Assembly (NCBI RefSeq): GCF_030408715.1
Contig: NZ_CP047202.1
Coordinates: 1,018,294-1,082,293, forward strand
DNA: 64,000 nucleotides
Direction of reading: 5' to 3'
DNA from: Corynebacterium confusum
GTDB lineage: Bacteria > Actinomycetota > Actinomycetes > Mycobacteriales > Mycobacteriaceae
Numbering within the stretch: position 1 is the stretch's first letter; every line of letters starts with the position of its first letter. Below are positions 37,053 to 46,699 of the stretch, in pieces. The notes beneath the pieces were generated by a model, which saw nothing but the letters and a program-made list of their open reading frames with translations, ran no database searches and had not been told where the DNA came from. The translations under genes were made by a program, and so were the position numbers.

Positions 37053-38077
37053 GCTGCTCCAGGGCGGGTCCCACGTCACCCTGCCATCGCGGCGGTTTAT
37101 CCTGCCGTGCCTGGGGTAGGCGGGGTCGTCGTCGTTCCATGAATTGTGGAACTCGCACAGTAGTGTCAGGTTCTCCTGGTTGGTCTCACCGCCGTCGGCC
37201 CAGGGGTGGATGTGGTGGACCTGGCACTCATCGGCTGGTTTCCTACAGTTCGGCCACGCACACGTGGTGGTCTCGGCTTTGGCCATGTCCTTCTGCTTCG
37301 GTGAGGCGTGGCGCTGGTAGCGGTATTGGTTGACTGGGCCGCGCCTAGGGTCCACCAGCGTGGCTAGGCCTGCGTCTAGGAGACACTGGCGGACGTATTC
37401 GGCCCCGGTCATGGTTGTTCCGTTGGTCAGCTGCAGGGTGATCTCATCCCCATCACCGGCAAGGATTCTCACCCAGTCAGGCAGGGAGATCACCACGTGG
37501 GTGGCCTTCGGCTGCTTCTCTAGGCCTCCACTGAACAAGGCCTCGACGTCGGGGGTGGTTTTAATTGAGGCCCAGAGGTCTTCCACCAACTCCGGATCAC
37601 CGGTGACCGAAAAAGTACTCGGTCCATCCTTGCGACGGGTGACTCGTACGCCCTCGGCTGGTGGTGCCGGGCGGTTAAGCTCTAGGACCTTTTGGTTGGC
37701 TAGGCGTCTTAGCTGTGTGGTGGTGCCGGGGTGTTGCACAGTTCGATGAGCATGGCCCAAGCCTCGCCCTTATTACGCACCCGGCGGAAGGCACTATCCA
37801 GGACCAGCAACGTATCCAGGTGGTGTCCCTGGGCGGCGGCCGCTTTCCTCGCGGCGGCCTGCTTGCGGGTAAAGGACGTGTGCCCGAAGAAGGTTTGGCA
37901 GGCACGGTGGTGCGCGGTCGCGGCAACATCCGACATGACAGCCTTCAGGGCGGGCAGGCTCAGCTGGCGGCACAGGTCCAAATACTGGATCCCGTCCGCG
38001 AAGATGGAGTGTGCTGCTTTCAATGTGTCCATGGCTGTCGTTGCTGTCATGACCCACACGCTAGAAGCACGCGTCAA
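37047..38077 (-). pseudogene. DUF222/HNH endonuclease (13E12-type), frameshifted
   Basis: Two adjacent minus-strand frames together make one DUF222/HNH protein. The N-terminal part (122 residues, 38077-37709) ends TPAPPHS; the C-terminal part (37760-37047) continues LRRLANQKVLELNRPAPPAEG and ends with a complete HNH domain (CAWPNCRKPADECQVHHIHPWADGG...). The frames differ by one base near a CACCCCGGCACCACC run around 37725-37735, so a single-base change probably split the gene. An intact product would be about 340 residues. This family is repeated in actinobacterial genomes with unknown role. Programmed frameshifting or sequencing error cannot be excluded. Confidence 0.8.
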
Positions 38078-38103
38078 CCCCTACAAGGCCCAGAAACCCG
38101 ATC

Positions 38104-38150
38104 TGTGGATAACTCGGAGCACAGTAGCCATCCTGCGCAAACTATCCACA
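38104..38150. other. Two DnaA-box-like 9-mers upstream of the HNH pseudogene
   Basis: TGTGGATAA (38104-38112) is a perfect inverted DnaA box (TTATCCACA) and CTATCCACA (38142-38150) matches 8 of 9, in opposite orientation. Two sites are too few for an origin. Confidence 0.5.
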
Positions 38151-38218
38151 GGCCGAAAACGGCCGTTTTTGCGCCGCGACCAGCCCAGAGGACGAAAAAT
38201 AGAGCAACGTGCCCAAGT

Positions 38219-38251
38219 AGGCATCGTTAGGCACAATTAGGCACAAAAAGG
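38219..38251. repeat. Ten-base-period repeat TAGGCAYNNN
   Basis: TAGGCATCGT, TAGGCACAAT and TAGGCACAAA follow each other exactly, with a partial fourth AAGGC, just downstream of narI on its strand. Function unknown. Confidence 0.7.
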
Positions 38252-38271
38252 CCCCCGCACCAGGCGGGGGC
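38244..38271 (-). terminator. Intrinsic terminator of the nar operon
   Basis: Read leftward, GCCCCCGC-ctggt-GCGGGGGC is a perfect 8-bp stem followed by TTTTT. It lies 17 bp after the narI stop. Confidence 0.9.
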
Positions 38272-38287
38272 TGTGGGAAACTACGGC

Positions 38288-39076
38288 CTAGGCGCCGTGG
38301 GACGGTGTTTCGCTCTTGTCCAACTGCGCGCGGTGGGAACGCACCGGCTCCCAAGCGACGTGGTGGCGCATATCCGTGGTGCGCTGGTCGCGGGACCGGT
38401 AGACCACGTATGGGCGCGTGACATAACCGACGGGCGCGGAGAAGGCGTGCACGAGGCGGGTAAACGGCCAGACAGCGATGATGGTAAAACCCGCCAAGAC
38501 GTGGACCTTGAACTGCCACGGTACGTCGGCCATCAGCTCGGGCTGGATGTTAAAGATGAGCAGGTTGCGCAGCCAGGGTGCGATGGTCTCGCGGTAGTCG
38601 TAGCCGTGGGTACCACCCAGGTCGAAAAGCTGCAGCGTGAACGTGGCGATGGACCCGGACAGTAGCGCAAGCCCGAGCAGGACGTACATGACCTTGTCGG
38701 ACGTGGAGGTCGACAGGAAGACGGAACGGTTGACCACGCGGCGGTAGACCAGCCCAGCAAACCCGAGCAGCACGGCGACCGCGGCCAGCGAACCGGGAAT
38801 GGTGGCGATCCAGTGGTAGACGTGATCGCTGATGCCGACGGCGCGGGTCCAAGACTTGGGCATCGCTAGCCCCATGAGGTGGCCGATGATGACGAAGACC
38901 ATGCCCCAGTGGAACAGCGGGGAGGACAGGCGCAGCAGCTTGGACTCGTAGATCTGGGTCGAATGGGTGGTCCACCCGAACTGGTCGGAGCGCCAACGCC
39001 AGAAGATGCCGACGACGAACGCGGCTATCGCGAGCCAGGGGAATGCTCCCCAGAGAAAGTTGTTGAAAGTATCCAT
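38288..39076 (-). CDS. narI: Nitrate reductase gamma subunit (cytochrome b)
   Basis: The 262-residue membrane subunit has five hydrophobic segments and begins MDTFNNFLWGAFPWLAIAAF. Histidines in SPLFHWGMVFVIIGHLMGLAMP (near residues 56 and 65) and in the late helix around VHVLAGFTIIAVWPFTRLVHAFSAPVGYVTRPY are the heme b ligands. NarI takes electrons from menaquinol and passes them through two hemes to NarH. It is last in narKGHJI order, 9 bp after narJ, with a good AAGGAC site, and ends with a strong terminator. Confidence 0.94.
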   Translation of the reverse strand: MDTFNNFLWGAFPWLAIAAFVVGIFWRWRSDQFGWTTHSTQIYESKLLRLSSPLFHWGMVFVIIGHLMGLAMPKSWTRAVGISDHVYHWIATIPGSLAAVAVLLGFAGLVYRRVVNRSVFLSTSTSDKVMYVLLGLALLSGSIATFTLQLFDLGGTHGYDYRETIAPWLRNLLIFNIQPELMADVPWQFKVHVLAGFTIIAVWPFTRLVHAFSAPVGYVTRPYVVYRSRDQRTTDMRHHVAWEPVRSHRAQLDKSETPSHGA

Positions 39077-39085
39077 GGAAAGTCC

Positions 39086-39889
39086 TTAGACCGTATTCGG
39101 CTGAGCGGTGGGGAAGGGCAGATCCGCGATCCCGACCATCTCAGCGGGTGGGCCGGTGCGAATGAGATCGACGTACTTTTGGGCGGTGTCTGGGTCGACC
39201 TTGGGCAAGGACTTGCACAGGGCCGTCACCAGGCTCAGGTAGGGCGAGTTGACGTGGCCGAGGGCCGCGCGCAGCACCTCGATGCCCTCCCGGTAGCTAG
39301 CCACCATCTCTACGGCGCTGTCGTGGTCCTCGCTAAGGGCGAGGGCTTCCAGGACGACGCAGAGGTGGTCGGGCAGCTCCTCGTCGCTAATGACGAAGCC
39401 GAGGGCCTCGAGCTGCTGGCGGAAGGACAGGATGGCCATGCCGCGCTGCCGGGTGTCGCCGACCGCGTAATAGGACAGGAAAAGCGAGCAGCGGCGCCGC
39501 TGGTCGAAGGTCTCGACGTAGTGCTCCTCCATCCCGCGCAGCCCGGCGGAGCGGGCCCAGGTGGCGAAGTCCACGAAATCGGTGGCGATGGCCAGCGGCA
39601 GCTGATCCAGCTGCTCCTCGACGGTCTCGAGCCGCTGCAGGAAACCCGGCTGCGGGTAGTTGAGCAGCACTGAGACCGCCATGGCGATAATGCGGCGCTG
39701 GTCCACCGAGACCTTCACCGGGGCGATGAACTCGTCGGGGAGCTTGCCGGTGTGGGTCCGGATGGCTCGCTCGACGTCCTTGGCTCCGCCGCCGCTACCG
39801 ATGCCGGCTGGGGTGCCGAACCCGGCCACGGCATCGTCGGCCGGTGGCTGGCTGGGGGTGCGGCGCGCGAGTTTTTCAAAGATATTCAT
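39086..39889 (-). CDS. narJ: Nitrate reductase assembly chaperone
   Basis: The 267-residue protein is a TorD/NarJ-type chaperone that binds NarG before molybdenum-cofactor insertion. It is mostly helical with the family blocks RIIAMAVSVLLNYPQPGFL near residue 65 and ARSAGLRGMEEHYVETFDQRRRCSLFLSYYAVGDTRQRGMAIL around 110-155, close to the Y-V-x-x-F-D pattern of NarJ. It lies 12 bp after narH and 9 bp before narI. The N-terminal ~50 residues are variable and may be unstructured. Confidence 0.92.
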   Translation of the reverse strand: MNIFEKLARRTPSQPPADDAVAGFGTPAGIGSGGGAKDVERAIRTHTGKLPDEFIAPVKVSVDQRRIIAMAVSVLLNYPQPGFLQRLETVEEQLDQLPLAIATDFVDFATWARSAGLRGMEEHYVETFDQRRRCSLFLSYYAVGDTRQRGMAILSFRQQLEALGFVISDEELPDHLCVVLEALALSEDHDSAVEMVASYREGIEVLRAALGHVNSPYLSLVTALCKSLPKVDPDTAQKYVDLIRTGPPAEMVGIADLPFPTAQPNTV

Positions 39890-39901
39890 GGCTGGCCTCG
39901 C

Positions 39902-41494
39902 TTAATCCTTGGGCGGGAACATGGAATCGGGACGGTCCCCGGTCCAGGAAAGCAGGGAGACCTTGCCGCTGGGCGCGCTGCCGTGGGTGCAGGCCTCCGG
40001 CGCCCCCATGCCCAGGTCCTGGAACGTGTCGTTCAGGTTGCGGGCCGGGTCGACGCCGCCGAAGGGATCCAGCGCGCTGATGCCACGCGGGGTCTCGGGG
40101 GAGGCGGTGGGGATGACGTAGCGGTCGTCGTATTTGGCGATGGAGAGCAGGCGGTACATCTCCTGCATCGTGCGCCCGTCCATGCCGACCGCCTGCGCGA
40201 TTTCCTCCTGCGGCTCGTTGCCCAGGTTGATGTCGCGCATATACGAGCGCATGGCCACCAGCCGGCGCAGGGCCTTTTCCACCGGGACCGGGTCACCGGC
40301 GGTGAACAGGCCGGCCAGGTAGTCCAGCGGGATGCGCATGCGCGACAGGGCGGTGAATAGGATCTTGTGGTCCTCGCCGTCGTTGCCGGAGGCGGTGACC
40401 TGGTCGACGATGGGCGAGAGCGGCGGGATGTACCAGACCATGGGCAGGGTGCGGTACTCCGGGTGCAGCGGCAGCGCGACCCCGTATTTGAAGATGAGGT
40501 CGTAGATGGGGGAGTTCTGCGCTGCATCGATCCAGGAGTGCGGGATGCCCTCCCGCTGGGCGGCCTTGACGACCTCGGGGTCGTGCGGGTCAAGCATGAC
40601 CGACTTCTGGGCCTCCAGCAGGTCCTGCGGGTCCTCGGTGGCGGCGGCCTCGGCGACGCGGTCGGCGTCGTAGAGGATGACGCCCAGGTAGCGCAGGCGG
40701 CCCACGCAGGTCTCCGAGCACACCGTGGGCTGACCGACCTCGAGGCGCGGGTAGCACAGCGTGCACTTTTCGGCCTTGCCCGTCTTGTGGTTGAAGTAGA
40801 CCTTCTTGTACGGGCAGCCGGAGACACACATGCGCCAGCCGCGGCAGGCGTCTTGGTCCACCAGCACGATGCCGTCCTCGGTGCGCTTGTACATCGCGCC
40901 GGACGGGCAGGAGGAAACACACGTCGGGTTCATGCAGTGCTCGCAGATGCGCGGCAGGTAGAACATGAACGTGTCTTCGATCTCCTTCTTCACGTCCAGG
41001 TTCATCTCGTGCAGGACCGGGTCGTTGTCCATGGTGGCGGTGGACCCGCCCAGGTTGTCGTCCCAGTTGGAGGACCACTCGACCTTCTCGATGGGGCGGC
41101 CATCGATCTGGGAGACCGGCTTGGCCGTCGGCTGGGTCTTCTGCCCGGCTTTGGCGCCCATCAGGTCCTCGTACTGGTAGCTCCACGGCTCGTAGTAGTC
41201 CTGGATGGTCGGCAGGTTGGGGTTGTGGAACAGGGTGGCCAGCTTCTTGAGCCGGCCGCCGGCCTTGGGCTTGAGCTTGCCGGAACTGGTGCGCTCCCAG
41301 CCGCCCTTCCACTTCTCTTGGTCCTCCCAGCCGCGCGGGTAGCCGACGCCGGGTTTGGTTTCGACGTTGTTGAACCAGATGTACTCGGTGCCTTCGCGGT
41401 TGGTCCATGCCTGCTTGCAGGTCACGGAGCAGGTGTGGCAGCCGATGCACTTGTCGAGGTTCATGATCATTGAGATCTGAGCCATGACCTTCAT
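39902..41494 (-). CDS. narH: Nitrate reductase beta subunit (Fe-S)
   Basis: The 530-residue protein carries four Fe-S binding groups: CIGCHTCSVTCKQAW near residue 17, CEHCMNPTCVSSCPSGAMY near 187, CRGWRMCVSGCPYKK near 218 and CTLCYPRLEVGQPTVCSETCVG near 246. The CRGWRMC group, with W in place of one Cys, matches the [3Fe-4S] cluster of NarH. It hands electrons from NarI to NarG. Its start overlaps the narG stop by one base (TAATG), so translation is coupled; ATG 41485 is a possible alternative start. Confidence 0.96.
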   Translation of the reverse strand: MKVMAQISMIMNLDKCIGCHTCSVTCKQAWTNREGTEYIWFNNVETKPGVGYPRGWEDQEKWKGGWERTSSGKLKPKAGGRLKKLATLFHNPNLPTIQDYYEPWSYQYEDLMGAKAGQKTQPTAKPVSQIDGRPIEKVEWSSNWDDNLGGSTATMDNDPVLHEMNLDVKKEIEDTFMFYLPRICEHCMNPTCVSSCPSGAMYKRTEDGIVLVDQDACRGWRMCVSGCPYKKVYFNHKTGKAEKCTLCYPRLEVGQPTVCSETCVGRLRYLGVILYDADRVAEAAATEDPQDLLEAQKSVMLDPHDPEVVKAAQREGIPHSWIDAAQNSPIYDLIFKYGVALPLHPEYRTLPMVWYIPPLSPIVDQVTASGNDGEDHKILFTALSRMRIPLDYLAGLFTAGDPVPVEKALRRLVAMRSYMRDINLGNEPQEEIAQAVGMDGRTMQEMYRLLSIAKYDDRYVIPTASPETPRGISALDPFGGVDPARNLNDTFQDLGMGAPEACTHGSAPSGKVSLLSWTGDRPDSMFPPKD

Positions 41495-44400
41495 TAGTAA
41501 GACACCTCCTGGGAACGGCGGCGGACGCGGGTGACCTCGTCGCGGTTATTGCCGGTGGGCCCGATGTAGTTGAAGTGGTAGGTAAGTTGGCCGTAGCCAC
41601 CCGCGATGTGGACCGGCTTGATGGAAATGCGCGTCAGCGAGTTGTGGGTGCCGCCACGGCGGCCGGTGTGCTCGTTGAGTGGGGTGCCGACGGTGCGCTC
41701 TTGGGCGTGGTTGCACAGCATGGTGCCTTCCGGGATGCGGTGGGAGACAATGGCGCGGGCACTGACGACGCCGTTGCGGTTATAGACCTCGACCCACTCG
41801 TTGTCCTTAACGCCGATCTTCTCGGCGTCCTTGTCGGACATCCAGACCACCTGGCCACCTCGGGAGATGGACAAAACGTGCAGGTTGTCGAAGTACTGCG
41901 AGTGGATGGACCACTTGTTGTGGGTGGTCAGGTAGCGCAGGGTGACCTCAGCCTCGCCGCGCTCGTTGCTCAGCGTCTGGCCGGGGGCGTGCTCGCCGTG
42001 CAGGTGGACGTGGTCCAGCGGCGGGCGGAACACGGGCAGGGATTCGCCGTAGTCCATGAACCAGTCGTGGTCGAGGTAGTAGTGCATGCGGCCCGTGAGC
42101 GTGTGCCAGGGCTTGTCGAACTCGACGTTGATGGAAAAGGCCGTGTACCGGCGCTTGTTGCGCTTGTCGGCGGTCCACTCCGGCGAGGTGATGATCTCGG
42201 TTGGGCGCTCCTTGATGGAGTCCCAGGTGATGTGGACGTCGGCATCGGAAGCGGCCAGCGGGGTGAGATCCTTGCCGGTGCGCGAAGACAGGAACTCGAA
42301 GCCCTGCTGCGCCAGCTCGCCGTTGGAGACGCCGGACAGGTGCAGGATGGCGTCGATGACCTTGGTGTCCTTGGTCAGATCGATGAGCTCGCCCTGGGAG
42401 GTCTGCGAGGTGCCGCAGATGAGCTCGAGCTCCTTGACCTGCTTTTCCACGTTGAACTTGGTGCCGTGCACGCCGGTGCCGGCCTTGGCGGGCAGCGGGC
42501 CGAGGTGCGCCCACTTTTCGTAGATGCGCGTGTAGTCGCGCTCGACGACGTGCAGCTTCGGCATCGTCACGCCGGGGACCAGCCCGACCTCGTCGATGTC
42601 CGGGACGATGCCGTTGGGCATGCCCAGCTCGTCCGGGGTGTCGTGGTGGCTCGGCTGGGTGATGACGTCGCGCTGGGTGCCCAGCCACTTGACGGCCTTG
42701 TCGGACAGCGCGGCGGCCAGGTCCTGGAAGACCTCGAAGTCGGTGCGCGCCTCCCACGGCGGGTTGATCGCCGCGTTGAAGGAGTGCAGGTAGGGGTGCA
42801 TGTCGGTCGAGGACATGTCGTGCTTTTCGTACCAGGTAGCGGCCGGCAGAACGATGTCGGAGACCAGCGTGGTCGAGGTGTTGCGGAAGTCCGTGGTCAG
42901 CATCAGGTCGAGCTTGCCCTCGGGGGCCTCGTCGACCCACTTGATGGTGCGTGGGCGCTGCTCCGGGGACAGCTCTTCGGCGGTGGCATCCGAGTCGATG
43001 CCCAGCAGGTGGCGGAGGAAGAACTCCGTGCCCTTAGCCGAGGAACCCAGCAGGTTGGTGCGCCAGTTGAGCAGGATGCGCGGCCAGTTCTCTTCCGCAG
43101 AGGGGTTGTCGTAGGCGAACTCCAGGTCGCCCTTGTGAAGCTGCTGGACCACGTAGTCGTTGATGTCCAGGCCGGCGGCGTCCGCCTCGTCGGCTAGCAG
43201 CAGGCAGTTGCGGTTGAACTGCGGGTAGGCCGGCATCCAGCCGCGGCGCATGGCCTCGGACATGGTGTCGGAGACCATCTTGTCGCCGATGGCCCCGCGG
43301 CTGGCCAGCGGGGAGCCCAGCTGGGAGGCGCGCGAGTTGTCGTAGCGGTACTGCTCGGTGGCGAAGTAGTAGAAGCCGGTGGTAATCATGTGGCGCGGGG
43401 GACGCTGCCAGTCGGTGGCCATGGCCCACTGGGTCCAGCCGTTGACAGGGCGCAGCTTTTCCTGGCCGACGTAGTGCGCCCAGCCGCCGCCGTTGACGCC
43501 CTGGGTACCGCACATCGAGGTCAGCGCTAAGAAGCTGCGGTAGATGTTGTCGGCGTGGAAGTAGTGGTTCACGCCCGCGCCCATGATGATCTGGGAGCGG
43601 CCCTGCGAGTCCGCCGCGTTCTGGGCGAATTCCCGGCCGATGCGGATGGCCGCGGCGGCGGGGACGCCGGTGAGCTCCTCCTGCCAGGCCGGGGTGCCGA
43701 CCTCGCTCGCGTCGTCGAAGCCGGTCGGCCAGCTACCCGGCAGGTTCAGGTCCTCGCGCGGGACGCCGTAGTGGGCGAGCATGATGTCGTAGACGGTGGT
43801 GACCAGCTTGCCGTTGACCTCACGCACCGGCACGCCGCGGTGGACGACACCGGCGCCGACCGGCTTGCCGGTGCCGATATCGGCCGGGTCGGTGTCCAGG
43901 TCGAAGCGCGGGAAGAGGACCTCGGCGGTGGAGAAGGAATCCGTCTCCGCCATCGACATGACGGGGTCGACGCCGTCCAGGGAGAGGTTCCACTTGGCGG
44001 AATCCATGTCCCAGCGGTCGGCGACGGTGCCGCCCGGATCGACCACGCGGCCGTCGTCTTCCATGACGAGGCCACGGTGCGTGGCGTTGGGGCTTCCGGC
44101 CAAGGAGGCATCGTTAGTCTGGGAGGCCGTGAAGAACTTGCCGGGGGTGTAGGTCCCGTCTTCGCGCTGGTCGAGGGAGACCAGGAACGGCGCGTCGGTG
44201 TACTTGCGCATGTAGTTCAGGAAGTACGGCTCTTGGCGGTCGACGTGGAAGGTCTTGAGGATGACGTGGCCCATGGCAAAGGCCAAGGCGGCGTCGGTGC
44301 CCGGCTCGATGCGGGCCCATTCGTCGGCGAACTTGGTGTTGTCGGCGAAGTCAGGGGAGACGACGACGACCTTGGTGCCCTTGTAGCGGGCCTCGACCAT

Positions 44401-45234
44401 GAAGTGGGCGTCCGGGGTGCGGGTGACCGGGATGTTAGAGCCCCACATCATCAAGTAGGAGGAGTTGTACCAGTCGCCGGACTCGGGGACGTCGGTCTGG
44501 TCGCCGAAGGTCTGCGGGGAGGCCGGCGGCAGGTCCGCGTACCAGTCGTAGAAGGACAGGGCGACGCCGCCGATCATCTGCAGGAAGCGGCTGCCGGCGC
44601 CATAGGAGACCTGGCTCATCGCCGGGATGACTGTGAAGCCGTTGATGCGGTCGGGGCCGTACTTGCGGATGGTGTAGACGTGCGCGGCTGAGGCCATGTC
44701 GATGGCCTCCTCGTAGGAGATGCGGATGAGCCCGCCTTTGCCGCGCTGGGAGATATACGCCCGGCGCTTGTCCGGGTCTTCCTGGATGGCCTTCCAGGCA
44801 AGCACCGAGTCGCCGTGCTTCTGCTTTTCCTCGCGGAACATGTCCACCAAAACGCCGCGGGCGTACGGGTAGCGCACGCGGGTTGGGGAGTAGGTGTACC
44901 AGGAAAAGGAGGCGCCGCGGGGGCAACCGCGGGGCTCGTACTCCGGGGTGTCGGGGCCCGTGGTGGGGTAGTCGACGGCCTGGGACTCCCAGGTGATGAC
45001 GCCGTCTTTGACGTAGACCTTCCAGGAGCAGGAGCCGGTGCAGTTGACGCCGTGGGTGGAGCGGACCATCTTGTCGAAGGCCCAGCGGTTGCGGTAAAAG
45101 ACGTCGGCCTGCCGGCCGCCCTGCAAGAAGACCTGTTGGCCGGAGGCAGAGGCCTCGCCGCGGCGCAGGTAGGCGCCTAGTTTAAACAGCGGGTTGAGCT
45201 TGCCGTTTTCGGGAGCGGGGACTTGAGTAGTCAT
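41494..45234 (-). CDS. narG: Nitrate reductase alpha subunit (molybdenum)
   Basis: The 1246-residue catalytic subunit reduces nitrate to nitrite with bis-MGD molybdenum. HGVNCTGSCSWKVYVKDG, followed by PRGCPRGA, gives the His and three Cys ligands of the FS0 [4Fe-4S] cluster. SGDWYNSSYLMMWGSNIPV around residue 225-243 holds the likely molybdenum-binding Asp, followed by TRTPDAHFM. It is the largest gene in the window and begins 29 bp after narK. The subunit is cytoplasmic, so nitrate must be imported by NarK; molybdate and cofactor genes flank it. Confidence 0.97.
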   Translation of the reverse strand: MTTQVPAPENGKLNPLFKLGAYLRRGEASASGQQVFLQGGRQADVFYRNRWAFDKMVRSTHGVNCTGSCSWKVYVKDGVITWESQAVDYPTTGPDTPEYEPRGCPRGASFSWYTYSPTRVRYPYARGVLVDMFREEKQKHGDSVLAWKAIQEDPDKRRAYISQRGKGGLIRISYEEAIDMASAAHVYTIRKYGPDRINGFTVIPAMSQVSYGAGSRFLQMIGGVALSFYDWYADLPPASPQTFGDQTDVPESGDWYNSSYLMMWGSNIPVTRTPDAHFMVEARYKGTKVVVVSPDFADNTKFADEWARIEPGTDAALAFAMGHVILKTFHVDRQEPYFLNYMRKYTDAPFLVSLDQREDGTYTPGKFFTASQTNDASLAGSPNATHRGLVMEDDGRVVDPGGTVADRWDMDSAKWNLSLDGVDPVMSMAETDSFSTAEVLFPRFDLDTDPADIGTGKPVGAGVVHRGVPVREVNGKLVTTVYDIMLAHYGVPREDLNLPGSWPTGFDDASEVGTPAWQEELTGVPAAAAIRIGREFAQNAADSQGRSQIIMGAGVNHYFHADNIYRSFLALTSMCGTQGVNGGGWAHYVGQEKLRPVNGWTQWAMATDWQRPPRHMITTGFYYFATEQYRYDNSRASQLGSPLASRGAIGDKMVSDTMSEAMRRGWMPAYPQFNRNCLLLADEADAAGLDINDYVVQQLHKGDLEFAYDNPSAEENWPRILLNWRTNLLGSSAKGTEFFLRHLLGIDSDATAEELSPEQRPRTIKWVDEAPEGKLDLMLTTDFRNTSTTLVSDIVLPAATWYEKHDMSSTDMHPYLHSFNAAINPPWEARTDFEVFQDLAAALSDKAVKWLGTQRDVITQPSHHDTPDELGMPNGIVPDIDEVGLVPGVTMPKLHVVERDYTRIYEKWAHLGPLPAKAGTGVHGTKFNVEKQVKELELICGTSQTSQGELIDLTKDTKVIDAILHLSGVSNGELAQQGFEFLSSRTGKDLTPLAASDADVHITWDSIKERPTEIITSPEWTADKRNKRRYTAFSINVEFDKPWHTLTGRMHYYLDHDWFMDYGESLPVFRPPLDHVHLHGEHAPGQTLSNERGEAEVTLRYLTTHNKWSIHSQYFDNLHVLSISRGGQVVWMSDKDAEKIGVKDNEWVEVYNRNGVVSARAIVSHRIPEGTMLCNHAQERTVGTPLNEHTGRRGGTHNSLTRISIKPVHIAGGYGQLTYHFNYIGPTGNNRDEVTRVRRRSQEVSY

Positions 45235-45263
45235 GGGGTAGAACTCTCTGTTGGGGGCGGGGT

Positions 45264-46598
45264 TTAGCCGGGGTACGGGGCGTTCGGGCGGGCGTAAAAG
45301 ACCCAGACCAGGACCGTGGTGATGGCGAAGTAGACCACGCAGCCCCAGAAGAAGGCGGCCATGGGCATAGCCGACAGGAGCATGCCGACGACGAACGGGC
45401 CGAAGGCACCGATGGCACCGGTCCAGCCGACCACGCCGCCTGCCTGGCGCGGCGGGAGGATCATCGGCATCTGCTTGAAGGTGCCGGCGTTAGCCAGGCC
45501 GGTGAAGAAGAACATGATGAGCATGCCGGCCAGGAACCACCAGAACTGGTCCGGGGAATCCGGGTTCAAAAACAGCGCGGAGAACGCAGTGAAGATGGTC
45601 ATGCCCAGGCAACCGATGAAGGTCCAGATGGCGCCGCCGAACTTGTCACAGAGCGGGCCCCAGAGGGCGCGTACGAGGGCGCCGAGCAGTGGGCCGATGA
45701 AGGCGAAGGCCGCGCCGCGGGGCAGATCGTCGGGGTTCATAACCTCGGCGAACTTGGAGGTCTGGCCGTAGAGGTCGTTGATCATCAGGGCGAACTGGGC
45801 GGCGAAGCCGGAGAAGGCGCCGAAGCTCATCAGGTAGACGACGGTCAGCACCCAGGTGTTGATGTTGCCGAAGATGTCGATCTGCTGGCGGAAGTTTGCC
45901 TTGACCGGCACGTCCTTGAGCAGCGTCCAGGCCAGCACGGCCATGACGATGGTCCACGGCACGAAGAAGATGGCTGGGGAGTGGACGAAGATGGTGGTCT
46001 GGTCGGGCAGGCGCTGCGGGGCGACGAAGCCGATGCCGATGAGGCTGAAGCCCATCAGCCACGGGGAGACCAGCTGGATGAAGGAGATACCGAAGTTGCC
46101 CAGGCCGGCTTGCAGGCCGAGCGCTGTTCCGGACATCCGCTTCGGGAAGAAGTAGCCGGTGGATGGCATGAGGCCGGAGAAGACGCCGCCGCCGATGCCG
46201 GAGGCGAAGGAGATGGCGAGCAGCTCAACGAAGGAGGCGTCGGGGCGCTGGACGACCGAGAACCAGCCGAACATGGGCAGCAGGAACAGCAGCGAGGAGA
46301 AGGTGACCAGCTTGCGGGTGCCCAGCACCGGCGGCAGGAACATGAAGACCAGGCGGAGAAGACCGCAGGCCAGGCCTGAGACCGCGGTGAGCGCGTAGAG
46401 CTGTCCGGAGCTCAAGTCGAAGCCGATCTCGTTCAGGATGGGGGCGATGGCGGAGACCAGGTACCACGCGGCGAAGCCGATGAACAGGGTGGTCGTTGAA
46501 ATAATGAGCGTGCGCCAGGCAATCTTGGAGTCCCAGTGGTCGGAATCTTCTGGATCCCAGCCCTGGATGACTTTGCCTGAGGTGTCTAGTTGAGTCAT
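45264..46598 (-). CDS. narK: Nitrate/nitrite transporter
   Basis: The 444-residue MFS protein has about 12 helices and the NarK/NasA signature regions GLACGLLRLVFMFLPPVLGTR (near residue 75) and FASGIGGGVFSGLMPSTGYFFPKRM (near 135), with GLQAGLGNFGISFIQL following. It imports nitrate and exports nitrite. It is first in the nar operon and begins 227 bp from the divergent mog gene. That shared promoter region contains a GlxR-like site and a motif shared with lutA (see those entries), so narK is likely regulated by several factors. Confidence 0.94.
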   Translation of the reverse strand: MTQLDTSGKVIQGWDPEDSDHWDSKIAWRTLIISTTTLFIGFAAWYLVSAIAPILNEIGFDLSSGQLYALTAVSGLACGLLRLVFMFLPPVLGTRKLVTFSSLLFLLPMFGWFSVVQRPDASFVELLAISFASGIGGGVFSGLMPSTGYFFPKRMSGTALGLQAGLGNFGISFIQLVSPWLMGFSLIGIGFVAPQRLPDQTTIFVHSPAIFFVPWTIVMAVLAWTLLKDVPVKANFRQQIDIFGNINTWVLTVVYLMSFGAFSGFAAQFALMINDLYGQTSKFAEVMNPDDLPRGAAFAFIGPLLGALVRALWGPLCDKFGGAIWTFIGCLGMTIFTAFSALFLNPDSPDQFWWFLAGMLIMFFFTGLANAGTFKQMPMILPPRQAGGVVGWTGAIGAFGPFVVGMLLSAMPMAAFFWGCVVYFAITTVLVWVFYARPNAPYPG

Positions 46599-46699
46599 GG
46601 GGTGTCCTCAAAACATCTCGAAGGAATAGCTGAATAACAATCTATCGAGTATTAGACTCAGAAGAGGAATTTGTACGGAAATTTCTGGGTTTATTTAGA

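Noticed and set aside
38104..38150. Replication origin at the DnaA-like boxes
   Set aside because: Only two boxes, no dnaA or dnaN, no AT-rich unwinding region.
41575..43197. 540-residue plus-strand frame inside narG
   Set aside because: Val/Gly/Asp-rich shadow of narG with no recognisable domain.
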